Source of the DNA: Cysteiniphilum litorale
GTDB taxonomy: Bacteria > Pseudomonadota > Gammaproteobacteria > Francisellales > Francisellaceae
Length of the DNA stretch: 64,000 nucleotides
Assembly: GCF_003428165.1 (NCBI RefSeq)
Contig: NZ_QLIQ01000015.1
Location: forward strand, 1-64,000
Direction: 5' to 3'
Shown: in pieces, positions 56,565-64,000 of the stretch
How the letters are laid out: each line of letters begins with the position of its first letter
Position numbering within the stretch: position 1 is the first letter of the stretch
Translations under genes and position numbers: made by a program
Notes under the pieces: generated by a model
The model's input: the letters and a program-made list of their open reading frames with translations, nothing else
The model's database searches: none
Told to the model about the DNA's origin: nothing

Positions 56565-57029
56565 AACACCTAGCTAGCCAGCTATTATTTAATTGGGCAA
56601 TAATCTTATCAAAATAACAACGACTAAACCATTGTGCTAATGCTCGAGCTTTACCCACTTATTAATATCAGTTCTTCTCATTGAATTCAACTCGCCAACA
56701 TCCAAATCCAAAGGTAACCTATTGTAATATAATTTAATTATTAAAAACATATTACTACAACACAATACATAGCTATAGTTGTTGATTTTTTTATTTCATG
56801 TATCATGCAAGACTCTATCAATCAAATATAAGGATATATTTTGTATGCATAAGGACAGGATTATCTGCACATTATATGAGGCTTTATTTGTGTTTCAGGA
56901 AGTTAGATATGGCTATGATTAACTCAACACACCTAATAGATGAGCAGTAATCCTATGAAACAGGGCGTAAATTAGGCTCGTTAAATGTTATAATTTCCTT
57001 GCAACATTAATAGAGCCAAACTCAATAAT
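56565..57029. other. AT-rich intergenic region without a recognised gene
   Basis: About 465 bases upstream of iaaA contain no frame that I can support. A 25-codon frame at 56844 has AAGGA ten bases upstream, but nothing else favours it. The iaaA promoter must lie here or further upstream. Confidence 0.4.
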
Positions 57030-57057
57030 ATTAGTACTTGTTAGATAACCTCTAAAT
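57030..57057 (+). repeat. Left terminal inverted repeat
   Basis: Starts ATTAGTACTTGTTAGATAAC and matches the reverse complement of 58889-58916 with one mismatch at position 11 of 28. Confidence 0.9.
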
Positions 57058-57080
57058 TTTCACAAAAATTTACGAGGTTA
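57046..57080 (+). promoter_or_regulatory. Hairpin hiding the ribosome-binding site of the lipoprotein gene
   Basis: TAACCTC (57046-57052, part of the left inverted repeat) pairs with GAGGTTA (57074-57080). The adjacent TAAATTTT pairs with AAAATTTA, leaving one bulged C at 57073. The Shine-Dalgarno GAGG (57074-57077), eight bases before the ATG, is wholly paired. Transposons such as IS10 and IS50 use similar structures to block translation of readthrough RNA. Confidence 0.7.
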
Positions 57081-57085
57081 CACAT

Positions 57086-58837
57086 ATGAATTTTTTAAAA
57101 ACCCTAATTAACCAATTAACATGGATCATAGTTTTATTATGCACAGGTTGCAATGATGTCAATGACGTGCATATTTTCGACGGTGCCAATGACGACGATA
57201 TTCTTTTTGTCAAAGTAAGTAATGTGTCAAAGAATATAGTTTATGGAAAAAAGATAAATTTTACAGTTGACCTTCATAATGCAAATGCCTTTACATTTAA
57301 AAAAAATCCATCAAGCATAGTTAACACTGATTTTACTTTCAAAATTATTGGGAACAAAGAAATGATACAAATTGATCAAACTGGTAATGTTATAAACATT
57401 CAAAATAAAAACAATAGTGATCGAGATGTTGAAATACAAATTAATATAATCTCCAAAAATCGACACATTGAAACATTGACTTTTTGCCTCATGTCCAAAA
57501 AGCCATATTCATATATACTTTGGCAAAATAAAGACGATATAAACCATAACTTCTGGAGAGTGATTGATGGAATTGATACTCAATATATAATCGATAGAAA
57601 AATCAATACGATCGACACACTCAAAAGCTCATTATACCTTGGGATTATATCTTTGCTTATAAACCATGAACAACCAGCTAAGTTTACAAAGATCACAACA
57701 CATGTTCATGAATATATACAAAAAAAAGGTTATCATAGCATCTCTAGCTTTAATCAATTTGCATTTAGTGAAGATAAGCTCTTGTTAATTGATCATCTTT
57801 ACTTAAAAAGTGCTTTAGATATTCAAAATCATGAAGGGTCATTGAATGATTTTCTTTTATTTTATGATATTCCAACGCGCTTTTTCTACTTTCATAACAT
57901 TTCGCTTTCTATGCTTAATCAGATAGATTCACAACAAAAAGTAACGCCAAAATGGTCTGTTTCTAATGTGGTCGAAAATAAGCTATACAAAGAAGAGTCA
58001 CTATATCTACCGATTGGCATTTTTTCATTTAACCATAAGATAACAAAGTTTGTATTGGTGCAACCAAAAAAAACTACATTCACAATACTCGAATCAATTG
58101 AAGGTAGCTCTAGTCAAGCAGTAATTTCTGCAAAAGAAGCACTTTTGCTTAGTGACAGTATTGTTGTTAATGCTTCTGCTAAGAATAATCAAAACTCATC
58201 AAAAAACTCACTCCCCCCCTCCAAAACTAAGATAAAAATCGACAATAGAAAACAATTAAATCGCAATTATCCCGAACTCAGTACTGTGAATTTCCATCAA
58301 ACTATACAGCGCAACGATTCGTCAAACATCAAAACTAACCAGCACGACAATCTACGTGACAACTTATCAGATACTAAAGAAAATGGAATCATTCCAATGA
58401 AAAATACTTCTCAAAATTTTCCACTGATGGATTATTCAAGGAATAATGAAGAGAAACTATCTTTAACTAACTATAGTTGCTCTGCTTTAAATACTTTAAA
58501 CAAAACATCTAATAAGGCGAATAATGAAATAGCTAGCTTAATATATAAAAACAATGTCTCTTATTTTGATAATTTTAACTTTTCTTCTTACTATACGTGG
58601 GCTTTTTGTGCCTGTGCTTTAGCTATTAGCTACTATGTTGTTTCATACTGTAGAGATCGTGCGCCCGTAAGAACTTCAATGTTGTATCACCTTATGGCTT
58701 ATCAGCTTCAAAATATGGCAGACAAATCCCTCCCCCCTGTTGATTTCGTTACAACTTACGGACATATGGTTGCTACAACTATATACGATGCAATAATGCA
58801 TTATGGTGATACAGAACACCTGCCTGAGTTTATGTAA
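57086..58837 (+). CDS. Predicted lipoprotein with C-terminal membrane segment, unknown function
   Basis: I do not recognise this 583-residue protein. It has a lipoprotein signal with lipobox LCTGC (Cys22), a beta-rich N-terminal domain (about 30-135, VSNVSKNIVYGKKINFTVDL, Ig-like in feel) and a helical middle (about 150-300). A low-complexity Asn/Ser/Lys-rich linker (about 365-500) follows. A membrane segment (AFCACALAISYYVVSYC, about 512-530) precedes a short tail with TSMLYHLMAYQLQNMADKS. Base composition and the Asn/Lys/Ile bias differ from neighbouring genes. It is the only gene in the inverted-repeat unit and reads against the cyanophycin genes. Confidence 0.78.
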   Translation: MNFLKTLINQLTWIIVLLCTGCNDVNDVHIFDGANDDDILFVKVSNVSKNIVYGKKINFTVDLHNANAFTFKKNPSSIVNTDFTFKIIGNKEMIQIDQTGNVINIQNKNNSDRDVEIQINIISKNRHIETLTFCLMSKKPYSYILWQNKDDINHNFWRVIDGIDTQYIIDRKINTIDTLKSSLYLGIISLLINHEQPAKFTKITTHVHEYIQKKGYHSISSFNQFAFSEDKLLLIDHLYLKSALDIQNHEGSLNDFLLFYDIPTRFFYFHNISLSMLNQIDSQQKVTPKWSVSNVVENKLYKEESLYLPIGIFSFNHKITKFVLVQPKKTTFTILESIEGSSSQAVISAKEALLLSDSIVVNASAKNNQNSSKNSLPPSKTKIKIDNRKQLNRNYPELSTVNFHQTIQRNDSSNIKTNQHDNLRDNLSDTKENGIIPMKNTSQNFPLMDYSRNNEEKLSLTNYSCSALNTLNKTSNKANNEIASLIYKNNVSYFDNFNFSSYYTWAFCACALAISYYVVSYCRDRAPVRTSMLYHLMAYQLQNMADKSLPPVDFVTTYGHMVATTIYDAIMHYGDTEHLPEFM

Positions 58838-58888
58838 ATATATTTGATCAAGTCATTTAGAGTTGATCTTTTGCTCACACATTAAATG

Positions 58889-58916
58889 ATTTAGAGGTTA
58901 TCTAAAAAGTACTAAT
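58889..58916 (-). repeat. Right terminal inverted repeat
   Basis: Reverse complement of the left repeat at 57030-57057, with 27 of 28 identities. It lies 24 bases before the cyanophycinase stop codon. Confidence 0.9.
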
Positions 58917-58939
58917 CAATGAATAATTTCATTCAAAAA

Positions 58940-59776
58940 CTAGAGCGTTGAGCTCACAACCTCAACTTCATGCGCATTTGTGTCATATTTACTGCCTTCA
59001 AGTAAGAGATGCATACGAATGCCTACCAAACTAATGGGATCATCATCGCGCGCATGTGGCATCGATGAATGCTCAATATGTGACATATCAATAATCGTTA
59101 ATGCGCCACTACCTACAACCTCAATTACGCCATCATCAGCAAGAAAGGCACCTGTGTCCTCATCGATACCAACACCGGTTACAAAGGGATTATAAGATAA
59201 TGCCGTTAATAAGCGTCCCAAACGATCTCGTTGTGAGAAATGCTGATCAACGAGTATTTTGTTAGTTAGCCCCAAGCCTGGTGCCATATTGACCATATTA
59301 TAGCGTGGCATAAAACCAGTCGCACCACCAACAATCATATGCTCAGAGATAAAAGCAGCCCCTGCCGAAGTACCTGCTACATGCACACCCTTGGCATTAC
59401 AACGACGAATCATGCGTGCCACTTTAGTACCACCAAGCACGGTTGATAACAGTAGCTGATTACCACCGGTCATAAAGATACCTGTTGCTTTTTCAAAGTG
59501 CTTAAGATAATCCTCATTATCGGTATCAGCACGCGCTTGAATCTCAAGGCTTACCGCATTTTTAACGCCCAGAGACTTAAAGACTTTGACATATTCGCTG
59601 CCCGTATCTGACAGCTTAGATGCCGTTGGAATAATCACAATATAGGCATCCTTATCACCAGCTAATTCGACAAACCGCTGTAAAACCTTGGGGGAAACCA
59701 GTTTATCTTCGCGTCCACCAATTGGGATGATATATCCCCTTTTTATACCTGAAACTGTTGGTGCAGGCATGCTCAC
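58940..59776 (-). CDS. cphB: Cyanophycinase
   Basis: The 278-residue serine peptidase of family S51 hydrolyses cyanophycin to beta-Asp-Arg dipeptides. The nucleophile Ser is in VAGTSAGAAFISEHMI; the start reads GYIIPIGGREDKL, and GVGIDEDTGAFLADDGVIEV is typical of the family. There is no signal peptide, so it acts on cytoplasmic granules. It starts 13 bases after the Mur-ligase-like gene. Confidence 0.95.
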   Translation of the reverse strand: MSMPAPTVSGIKRGYIIPIGGREDKLVSPKVLQRFVELAGDKDAYIVIIPTASKLSDTGSEYVKVFKSLGVKNAVSLEIQARADTDNEDYLKHFEKATGIFMTGGNQLLLSTVLGGTKVARMIRRCNAKGVHVAGTSAGAAFISEHMIVGGATGFMPRYNMVNMAPGLGLTNKILVDQHFSQRDRLGRLLTALSYNPFVTGVGIDEDTGAFLADDGVIEVVGSGALTIIDMSHIEHSSMPHARDDDPISLVGIRMHLLLEGSKYDTNAHEVEVVSSTL

Positions 59777-59789
59777 TCCTATTTCTTTA

Positions 59790-61490
59790 TTAATTACAAT
59801 ATGTCTTGACTAAGGCACCAACATCAGCAATCCGATCATGACAACAAAGCACGCAAACATCGCCCTGCTGTAATTGTGGAAGCATCAACTCAGCGCCAGA
59901 TAATTCATCTTCAACTAAACGTATTGTATCTTTTTCCTGACCAAAACGAACCAGTGATGCTGCAATTTGCATGGGAATTTCTCCCTCATTGGCACCACGC
60001 AAATATTTCTTAAGCTCTTTGATCACAACCTCATGCGGCTTATACTTAGCAATTACTTTTGAGCTATCATCAATCAAATTGATTCTGTCGCCCGTTGTGC
60101 CAAATAACAAACTAAGCTTACCGTCTTTTGTTTGATACGCTTTCGCCAAGGATAAAATCGCTTCAAATCCCGCTGGATTATGTGCAAAATCAATAATCAC
60201 TTTCGCGCCTGATGTGAGTGTGTAGATATTAGCGCGCCCTTGATTTTCTTTAGCTGTGTTTTGATAAGCACATAGCGCGGTGGTTATCTTGTCAAAAGAA
60301 ATACCCAAAGCAAAAGCCAAGGCTATTGCGTGTAAAGCGTTTTCAATATTATGTTTTGCATGACCATTCATTGTCAGTGGCACATCATTAATATTAACTA
60401 ATGTTTTTTCTTTGCCCTGATGCCACCAGATAAAACAATTATCAGCAACATAACAAGCATGATCATTTATTGTTAATTGGTTTAATACCTGAGGTGATAT
60501 TTTTGTTTGGCTTATTAAAATTTTAGTATTAGTTAGTTGGCTAGCAAGCTCACGCAAAAGCGTATCATCCATGTTAATCACCGCAAAACTGTTTTCTGTG
60601 GCTAACGCACGATAAACAATGCATTTGGCATCAAACAAATCATTTAAGGTTTCAACACCATCCTCGCCCATATGATCATAAGAAACATTGGTCACCGTTG
60701 CCGCTGAAACTTGTGTCTCAATCAAACCACGCTTTAACAATCCACCGCGCGCTGACTCCAAAACAGCTATCTCAACCTCTGGATTAGTCAGCACAAATTG
60801 GTGTCCCGTGGGTCCTGAATAATCACCGCGATCAATAATCTCACCATTAATAGCAACCCAATCCGTTGAAGCGTAACCACTTACTTTACCAGCATGTTGA
60901 CAGATGAAATTCGTCAAGCGCACTGTTGTCGTTTTGCCATTGGTTCCAGTAACAATCACCTGTGGAATATCATAGATGTCCTGCCATGGTAGCGATAAAT
61001 AATCATCAGTTAATAATGATAACTTATAACGACCAACACCAGAGCCAACATAAGCGTGATCTTTTTCTCTAAAGATATTTAAACCATGTGACTTAGCATT
61101 AGCATACAATATACGATAGGCAAGATTTTGCTCTTCTTGAATTGCTTGAAGTAAGCTTGCCTTTTGCGATTCATCCAATGCCAAAACGTCATTATTTAAG
61201 AACTCATAACATGCCGCATGCCATGTGTAATCTATAACATCACAACTGGCAAGCAAGATATCACAAGGAGCGGTAAACGCTAAACGCAAACCCTCACTAT
61301 ACGCCTTATGTGCTAGCTTATACTCAGAGAAACCAAGTAAAGGCAACAGTCGTTCACAATTTTCTTGCCATAACTTAATAAACTTTTCTTGATTGGTCTT
61401 AAGTGGGATATCAAGCACAACACCCGTCTCATTAAAAAATAAATTAGGTCCGACTAAACGCCTTGAATAGCCTTCAGGAATTTCATGCAT
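59790..61490 (-). CDS. Mur-ligase-like protein of the cyanophycin locus, without ATP-grasp domain
   Basis: The 566 residues comprise an N-terminal part of about 160 residues, then a Mur-ligase domain with P-loop VTGTNGKTTTVRL, LESARGGLLKRGL, NVSYDHMGEDGVETL and HNPAGFEA. It resembles the C-terminal half of CphA but lacks the ATP-grasp half. Paralogues of this kind accompany cyanophycin genes in several proteobacteria; their role is not settled. It starts 12 bases after the cphA stop. Confidence 0.88.
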   Translation of the reverse strand: MHEIPEGYSRRLVGPNLFFNETGVVLDIPLKTNQEKFIKLWQENCERLLPLLGFSEYKLAHKAYSEGLRLAFTAPCDILLASCDVIDYTWHAACYEFLNNDVLALDESQKASLLQAIQEEQNLAYRILYANAKSHGLNIFREKDHAYVGSGVGRYKLSLLTDDYLSLPWQDIYDIPQVIVTGTNGKTTTVRLTNFICQHAGKVSGYASTDWVAINGEIIDRGDYSGPTGHQFVLTNPEVEIAVLESARGGLLKRGLIETQVSAATVTNVSYDHMGEDGVETLNDLFDAKCIVYRALATENSFAVINMDDTLLRELASQLTNTKILISQTKISPQVLNQLTINDHACYVADNCFIWWHQGKEKTLVNINDVPLTMNGHAKHNIENALHAIALAFALGISFDKITTALCAYQNTAKENQGRANIYTLTSGAKVIIDFAHNPAGFEAILSLAKAYQTKDGKLSLLFGTTGDRINLIDDSSKVIAKYKPHEVVIKELKKYLRGANEGEIPMQIAASLVRFGQEKDTIRLVEDELSGAELMLPQLQQGDVCVLCCHDRIADVGALVKTYCN

Positions 61491-61502
61491 CTTTACACCT
61501 AC

Positions 61503-64000
61503 TTAATCGGCATCTTCTTCAACAACAGCAACAAGGCGAACACCACGTTCATCGGCAATAATACCACCTTGCATCATCTGTACAATCTCTTGTGCCAAAC
61601 CATGATTTTTGCTTAATTCAATGGTTGTATTAGTCTTTGTTGTAACGGTATTTTCCGAAGCTTCACCTTCTTTATTGAAATGAATAATTTGCTTCCAGGT
61701 GCGTTTGATATTATCTGCAAATACCACCAATAGATCACCAGCGTTGGCATGTTGCAATGCATAATCAACTGCTTCTTGCTCGCTTTCAATAATCTGAATG
61801 TTATTCTCAGGAATTCCAGCCTCTAGCAATGCTTCTTTTAATTTATGTGGAACCTCACCAGACTTACGCCCTCTTAGACCATCATCTTGCTTACAGATAA
61901 ACCGATCAAAATAAGGAGCTGCCGCTTTGGCAATATTGGCAATATCCTGATCACGTCTATCCCCGGGAGCTGCAATCACGCAAGTTTTAATGCCCTTAGC
62001 ATCAATCTGCTCAACCAACTTACCCATTGCTAAAACAGCTGCTGGATTATGACCATAGTCCATTAGTACCTTAAATGGATGCTCATCAAACCAGTTCATA
62101 CGCCCTGGCGCTTGATAAAACGAGGTTGTAAAGGTTCTAAGTCCATTTTTAATATCATCTAAGCTCATATTCATACTATAAGCAATCGCCACAGCAAACA
62201 TGGCATTTTGTACATTGTGAACAGCTCGCCCTTCCATTGTTGCAGGAATCAAATGTGTCCATAATACCGGCATGTGAATATGATTATCAAAGATGGTGAT
62301 CATGTCGCCATTAACACCCTTCTCAATGACAACGGCCTTACCGCCTGCGCGAATATGCTCTTTGACCAAAGCATGCTCTGGATTCATTGTCACATACATA
62401 ATATGCTCAGCTTGTGTATAAGCGGATAATCTTAAACAATGCGGGTCATCGGCGTTTAATACAGCGACATCGCGTGCTGCATCAGTCACAATACGCTTCA
62501 CTTCCGCTAATTCCTCTAATGTATTAATACCCTTAAGTCCCATATGATCCTCAGCGATATTAATACAAGCACCGACATTGCAATAATCATAGCCAAGACC
62601 ACTTCTAAGCAGACCACCACGTGCCGTTTCAAATACAGCCACATCAACATTAGGGTCACGCAGCACCATTTGTGCGGACTTAGGTCCTGTCATGTCACCG
62701 GCAACACTTAATTTACCGTTGACATAAACACCATCAGTTGTGGTAAAGCCCACGCATTTACCAGCGATCTTCCACATATGGGCAACCATACGCGTTGTTG
62801 TTGTTTTGCCATTGGTGCCCGTAATGGCTGCAATTGGAATACGCGCGCGCTCTGTATCAGGAAATAACATATCCATCACCGCACCTGCAACATCGCGTGG
62901 ATAGCCTTCACTTGGTGATACATGCATTCTAAAGCCAGGAGCTGCATTAACCTCACAAATCCCACCTCCCACTTCTTGATAAGACTGGGTAATATCAGGG
63001 GATAAGAAATCAACCCCGCCAACATCCAAACCAATCGCAGTGACCGCACGCTCTGCCATCTCACGATTATCCGGATGCACTACATCGGTTAAATCAATCG
63101 CAGTACCTCCAGTTGAGAGATTCGCTGTTTTGCGTAAATAGCAAATTTCACCCATAGGCAAAACACTCTCTGAGGTTAGTCCGGCTTTTTCTAATAGCGT
63201 CAATGCTTGGTGGTCAAGCTCAAGACGCGTTAATACCTTCTCGTGCCCAACACCGCGCCTTGGGTCTTCATTGACAAGATCAATAAGCTCCGCAATCGTA
63301 TGCTCACCATCACCAACAACATGCCCAGGAACGCGTTTTGCCACCGCGACTAATTTACCATTAACAACCAACATACGATGATCAAAACCTTCTACATACT
63401 GCTCTAAAATAACCCAGCGACCATGCTCTTTTGCTACTACAAATGCTTGTTTTAAAGTTTCATCATCTTGAATATTAATGCTTATGCCACGACCATGATT
63501 ACCATTTAACGGCTTAACGACTAATGGATAACCTAAGTGACGGGCAACGGATAACGCATCACTTTCATAGCGCACACTGCGTTGCTTAGGCACAGGTAAG
63601 CCTAAGCCATTTAAAATCGTATTGGTTTGCTCTTTATCACAAGATATCTCAACGGCAATATGCTTGGTCTCACCGGTAATGGTCGCTTGAATACGATTTT
63701 GATACTTACCATGACCGAATTGCACTAAAGACTGGTCATTTAATCGAATATACGGGATATCGCGTTTTGTTGCGGCTTCCACTAATGACCCAGTACTTGG
63801 ACCAAACTCTTTACTTTGGGCAAACTTAATAAAACGAATCTTCTCGTTTTCAAAATCAAAATCTTTAAGATCAACATTAAGCGCTTGCTGTAGCTCTTGA
63901 GGTAAAAGAGAAATCAGTAAATCACGTGCTAAGAAGCTCGCCTGCAAACCAACATCTTTTTGCTTATACTCAAACACCATATTGTATTGTCTTGGCTCAC
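61503..64000 (-). CDS. cphA: Cyanophycin synthetase, 5' end beyond the window
   Basis: CphA makes the storage polymer multi-L-arginyl-poly-L-aspartate from Asp, Arg and ATP. An ATP-grasp domain (YPLVVKPLNGNHGRGISINI, EVNAAPGFRMHVSP) is followed by a Mur-ligase domain (ITGTNGKTTTTRMVAHMW, FETARGGLLRSGLGYDYCN, MDYGHNPAAVLAM). The ATG at 63980 is not the true start: the frame stays open to the window edge, and the residues before it (EPRQYN) continue the family's N-terminal domain, which is about 50 or more residues longer. CphA heads the run with the Mur-like gene and cphB. Confidence 0.95.
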   Translation of the reverse strand, partial: EPRQYNMVFEYKQKDVGLQASFLARDLLISLLPQELQQALNVDLKDFDFENEKIRFIKFAQSKEFGPSTGSLVEAATKRDIPYIRLNDQSLVQFGHGKYQNRIQATITGETKHIAVEISCDKEQTNTILNGLGLPVPKQRSVRYESDALSVARHLGYPLVVKPLNGNHGRGISINIQDDETLKQAFVVAKEHGRWVILEQYVEGFDHRMLVVNGKLVAVAKRVPGHVVGDGEHTIAELIDLVNEDPRRGVGHEKVLTRLELDHQALTLLEKAGLTSESVLPMGEICYLRKTANLSTGGTAIDLTDVVHPDNREMAERAVTAIGLDVGGVDFLSPDITQSYQEVGGGICEVNAAPGFRMHVSPSEGYPRDVAGAVMDMLFPDTERARIPIAAITGTNGKTTTTRMVAHMWKIAGKCVGFTTTDGVYVNGKLSVAGDMTGPKSAQMVLRDPNVDVAVFETARGGLLRSGLGYDYCNVGACINIAEDHMGLKGINTLEELAEVKRIVTDAARDVAVLNADDPHCLRLSAYTQAEHIMYVTMNPEHALVKEHIRAGGKAVVIEKGVNGDMITIFDNHIHMPVLWTHLIPATMEGRAVHNVQNAMFAVAIAYSMNMSLDDIKNGLRTFTTSFYQAPGRMNWFDEHPFKVLMDYGHNPAAVLAMGKLVEQIDAKGIKTCVIAAPGDRRDQDIANIAKAAAPYFDRFICKQDDGLRGRKSGEVPHKLKEALLEAGIPENNIQIIESEQEAVDYALQHANAGDLLVVFADNIKRTWKQIIHFNKEGEASENTVTTKTNTTIELSKNHGLAQEIVQMMQGGIIADERGVRLVAVVEEDAD

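Larger units (their letters stand above)
57030..58916. mobile_element. Transposon-like unit bounded by 28-bp inverted repeats, carrying one lipoprotein gene
   Basis: The ends are inverted repeats matching at 27 of 28 bases (57030-57057 and 58889-58916). They enclose one gene and no transposase, so the unit looks like a non-autonomous element or cassette moved by a transposase elsewhere. It is AT-richer than its surroundings and separates cyanophycinase from isoaspartyl peptidase. No clean target-site duplication is visible; the flanks share CAAT only. Confidence 0.72.

Noticed and set aside
56844-56921. 25-codon frame with AAGGA upstream between iaaA and the inverted-repeat unit
   Set aside because: It is very short, has no recognisable features, and AT-rich DNA yields such frames often.
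57020-58930. Target-site duplication around the inverted-repeat unit
   Set aside because: The flanks share CAAT but diverge at once. No duplication of defined length can be claimed.

Overview
The window looks like part of a chromosome from an AT-rich gammaproteobacterium. It encodes LPS inner-core synthesis (hldD, waaA), a TonB/ExbBD heme uptake system and a GreA/Rho/TopA set with gammaproteobacterial sequences. Gene content and protein flavour recall the Francisella/Fangia/Cysteiniphilum neighbourhood (Thiotrichales), but that is an inference from general resemblance, not from a marker gene. No rRNA, tRNA or CRISPR array was seen.

Layout. 1-2.65 kb is a mobile-element graveyard: an IS1634-type transposase gene split by an IS200/IS605 element, then a 5'-truncated Tn3-family transposase overlapping a tyrosine recombinase. 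2.9-13.3 kb is housekeeping: ppk2, hldD-waaA-ispA, a LuxR-type regulator, greA with an EamA transporter behind a leader attenuator, dacA, and proB-proA. 13.6-23.9 kb holds an S9 peptidase and a Sec-exported RHS system: one 1295-residue shell protein without the usual core, followed by three separate secreted proteins that each carry the RHS core and a different C-terminal tip. A GH18 chitinase-like protein, a small esterase and an unknown secreted protein follow. 27.9-37.3 kb has a decayed IS1634 remnant, a NitT/TauT-type ABC transporter, two LysR regulators, YhhQ and an MFS permease. 37.5-40.9 kb encodes one 1111-residue protein joining 2-oxoacid dehydrogenase E1 alpha, E1 beta, a lipoyl domain and a FabH-like ketosynthase. 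topA, trxA, rho and gshA follow.

46.7-54.6 kb is a heme acquisition locus on the minus strand: hugZ-exbB-exbD, then receptor-tonB-hmuT, then hmuU-hmuV. A strong Fur-box-like site lies just upstream of hugZ. A RES/Xre toxin-antitoxin pair with its own operator palindrome lies at 54.7-55.7 kb.

55.7-64 kb is a cyanophycin locus, also on the minus strand. Cyanophycin synthetase (start beyond the window), a Mur-ligase-like paralogue without an ATP-grasp domain and cyanophycinase form one tight run, and isoaspartyl peptidase completes degradation to free amino acids. Between cyanophycinase and isoaspartyl peptidase sits a 1.9-kb unit bounded by 28-bp inverted repeats. It carries a single lipoprotein gene and no transposase, and the left repeat folds over the gene's ribosome-binding site.

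The strongest candidates for undescribed biology are the four-part E1/lipoyl/ketosynthase fusion, the split RHS shell with three self-standing core-tip genes, and the inverted-repeat lipoprotein cassette in the cyanophycin locus.
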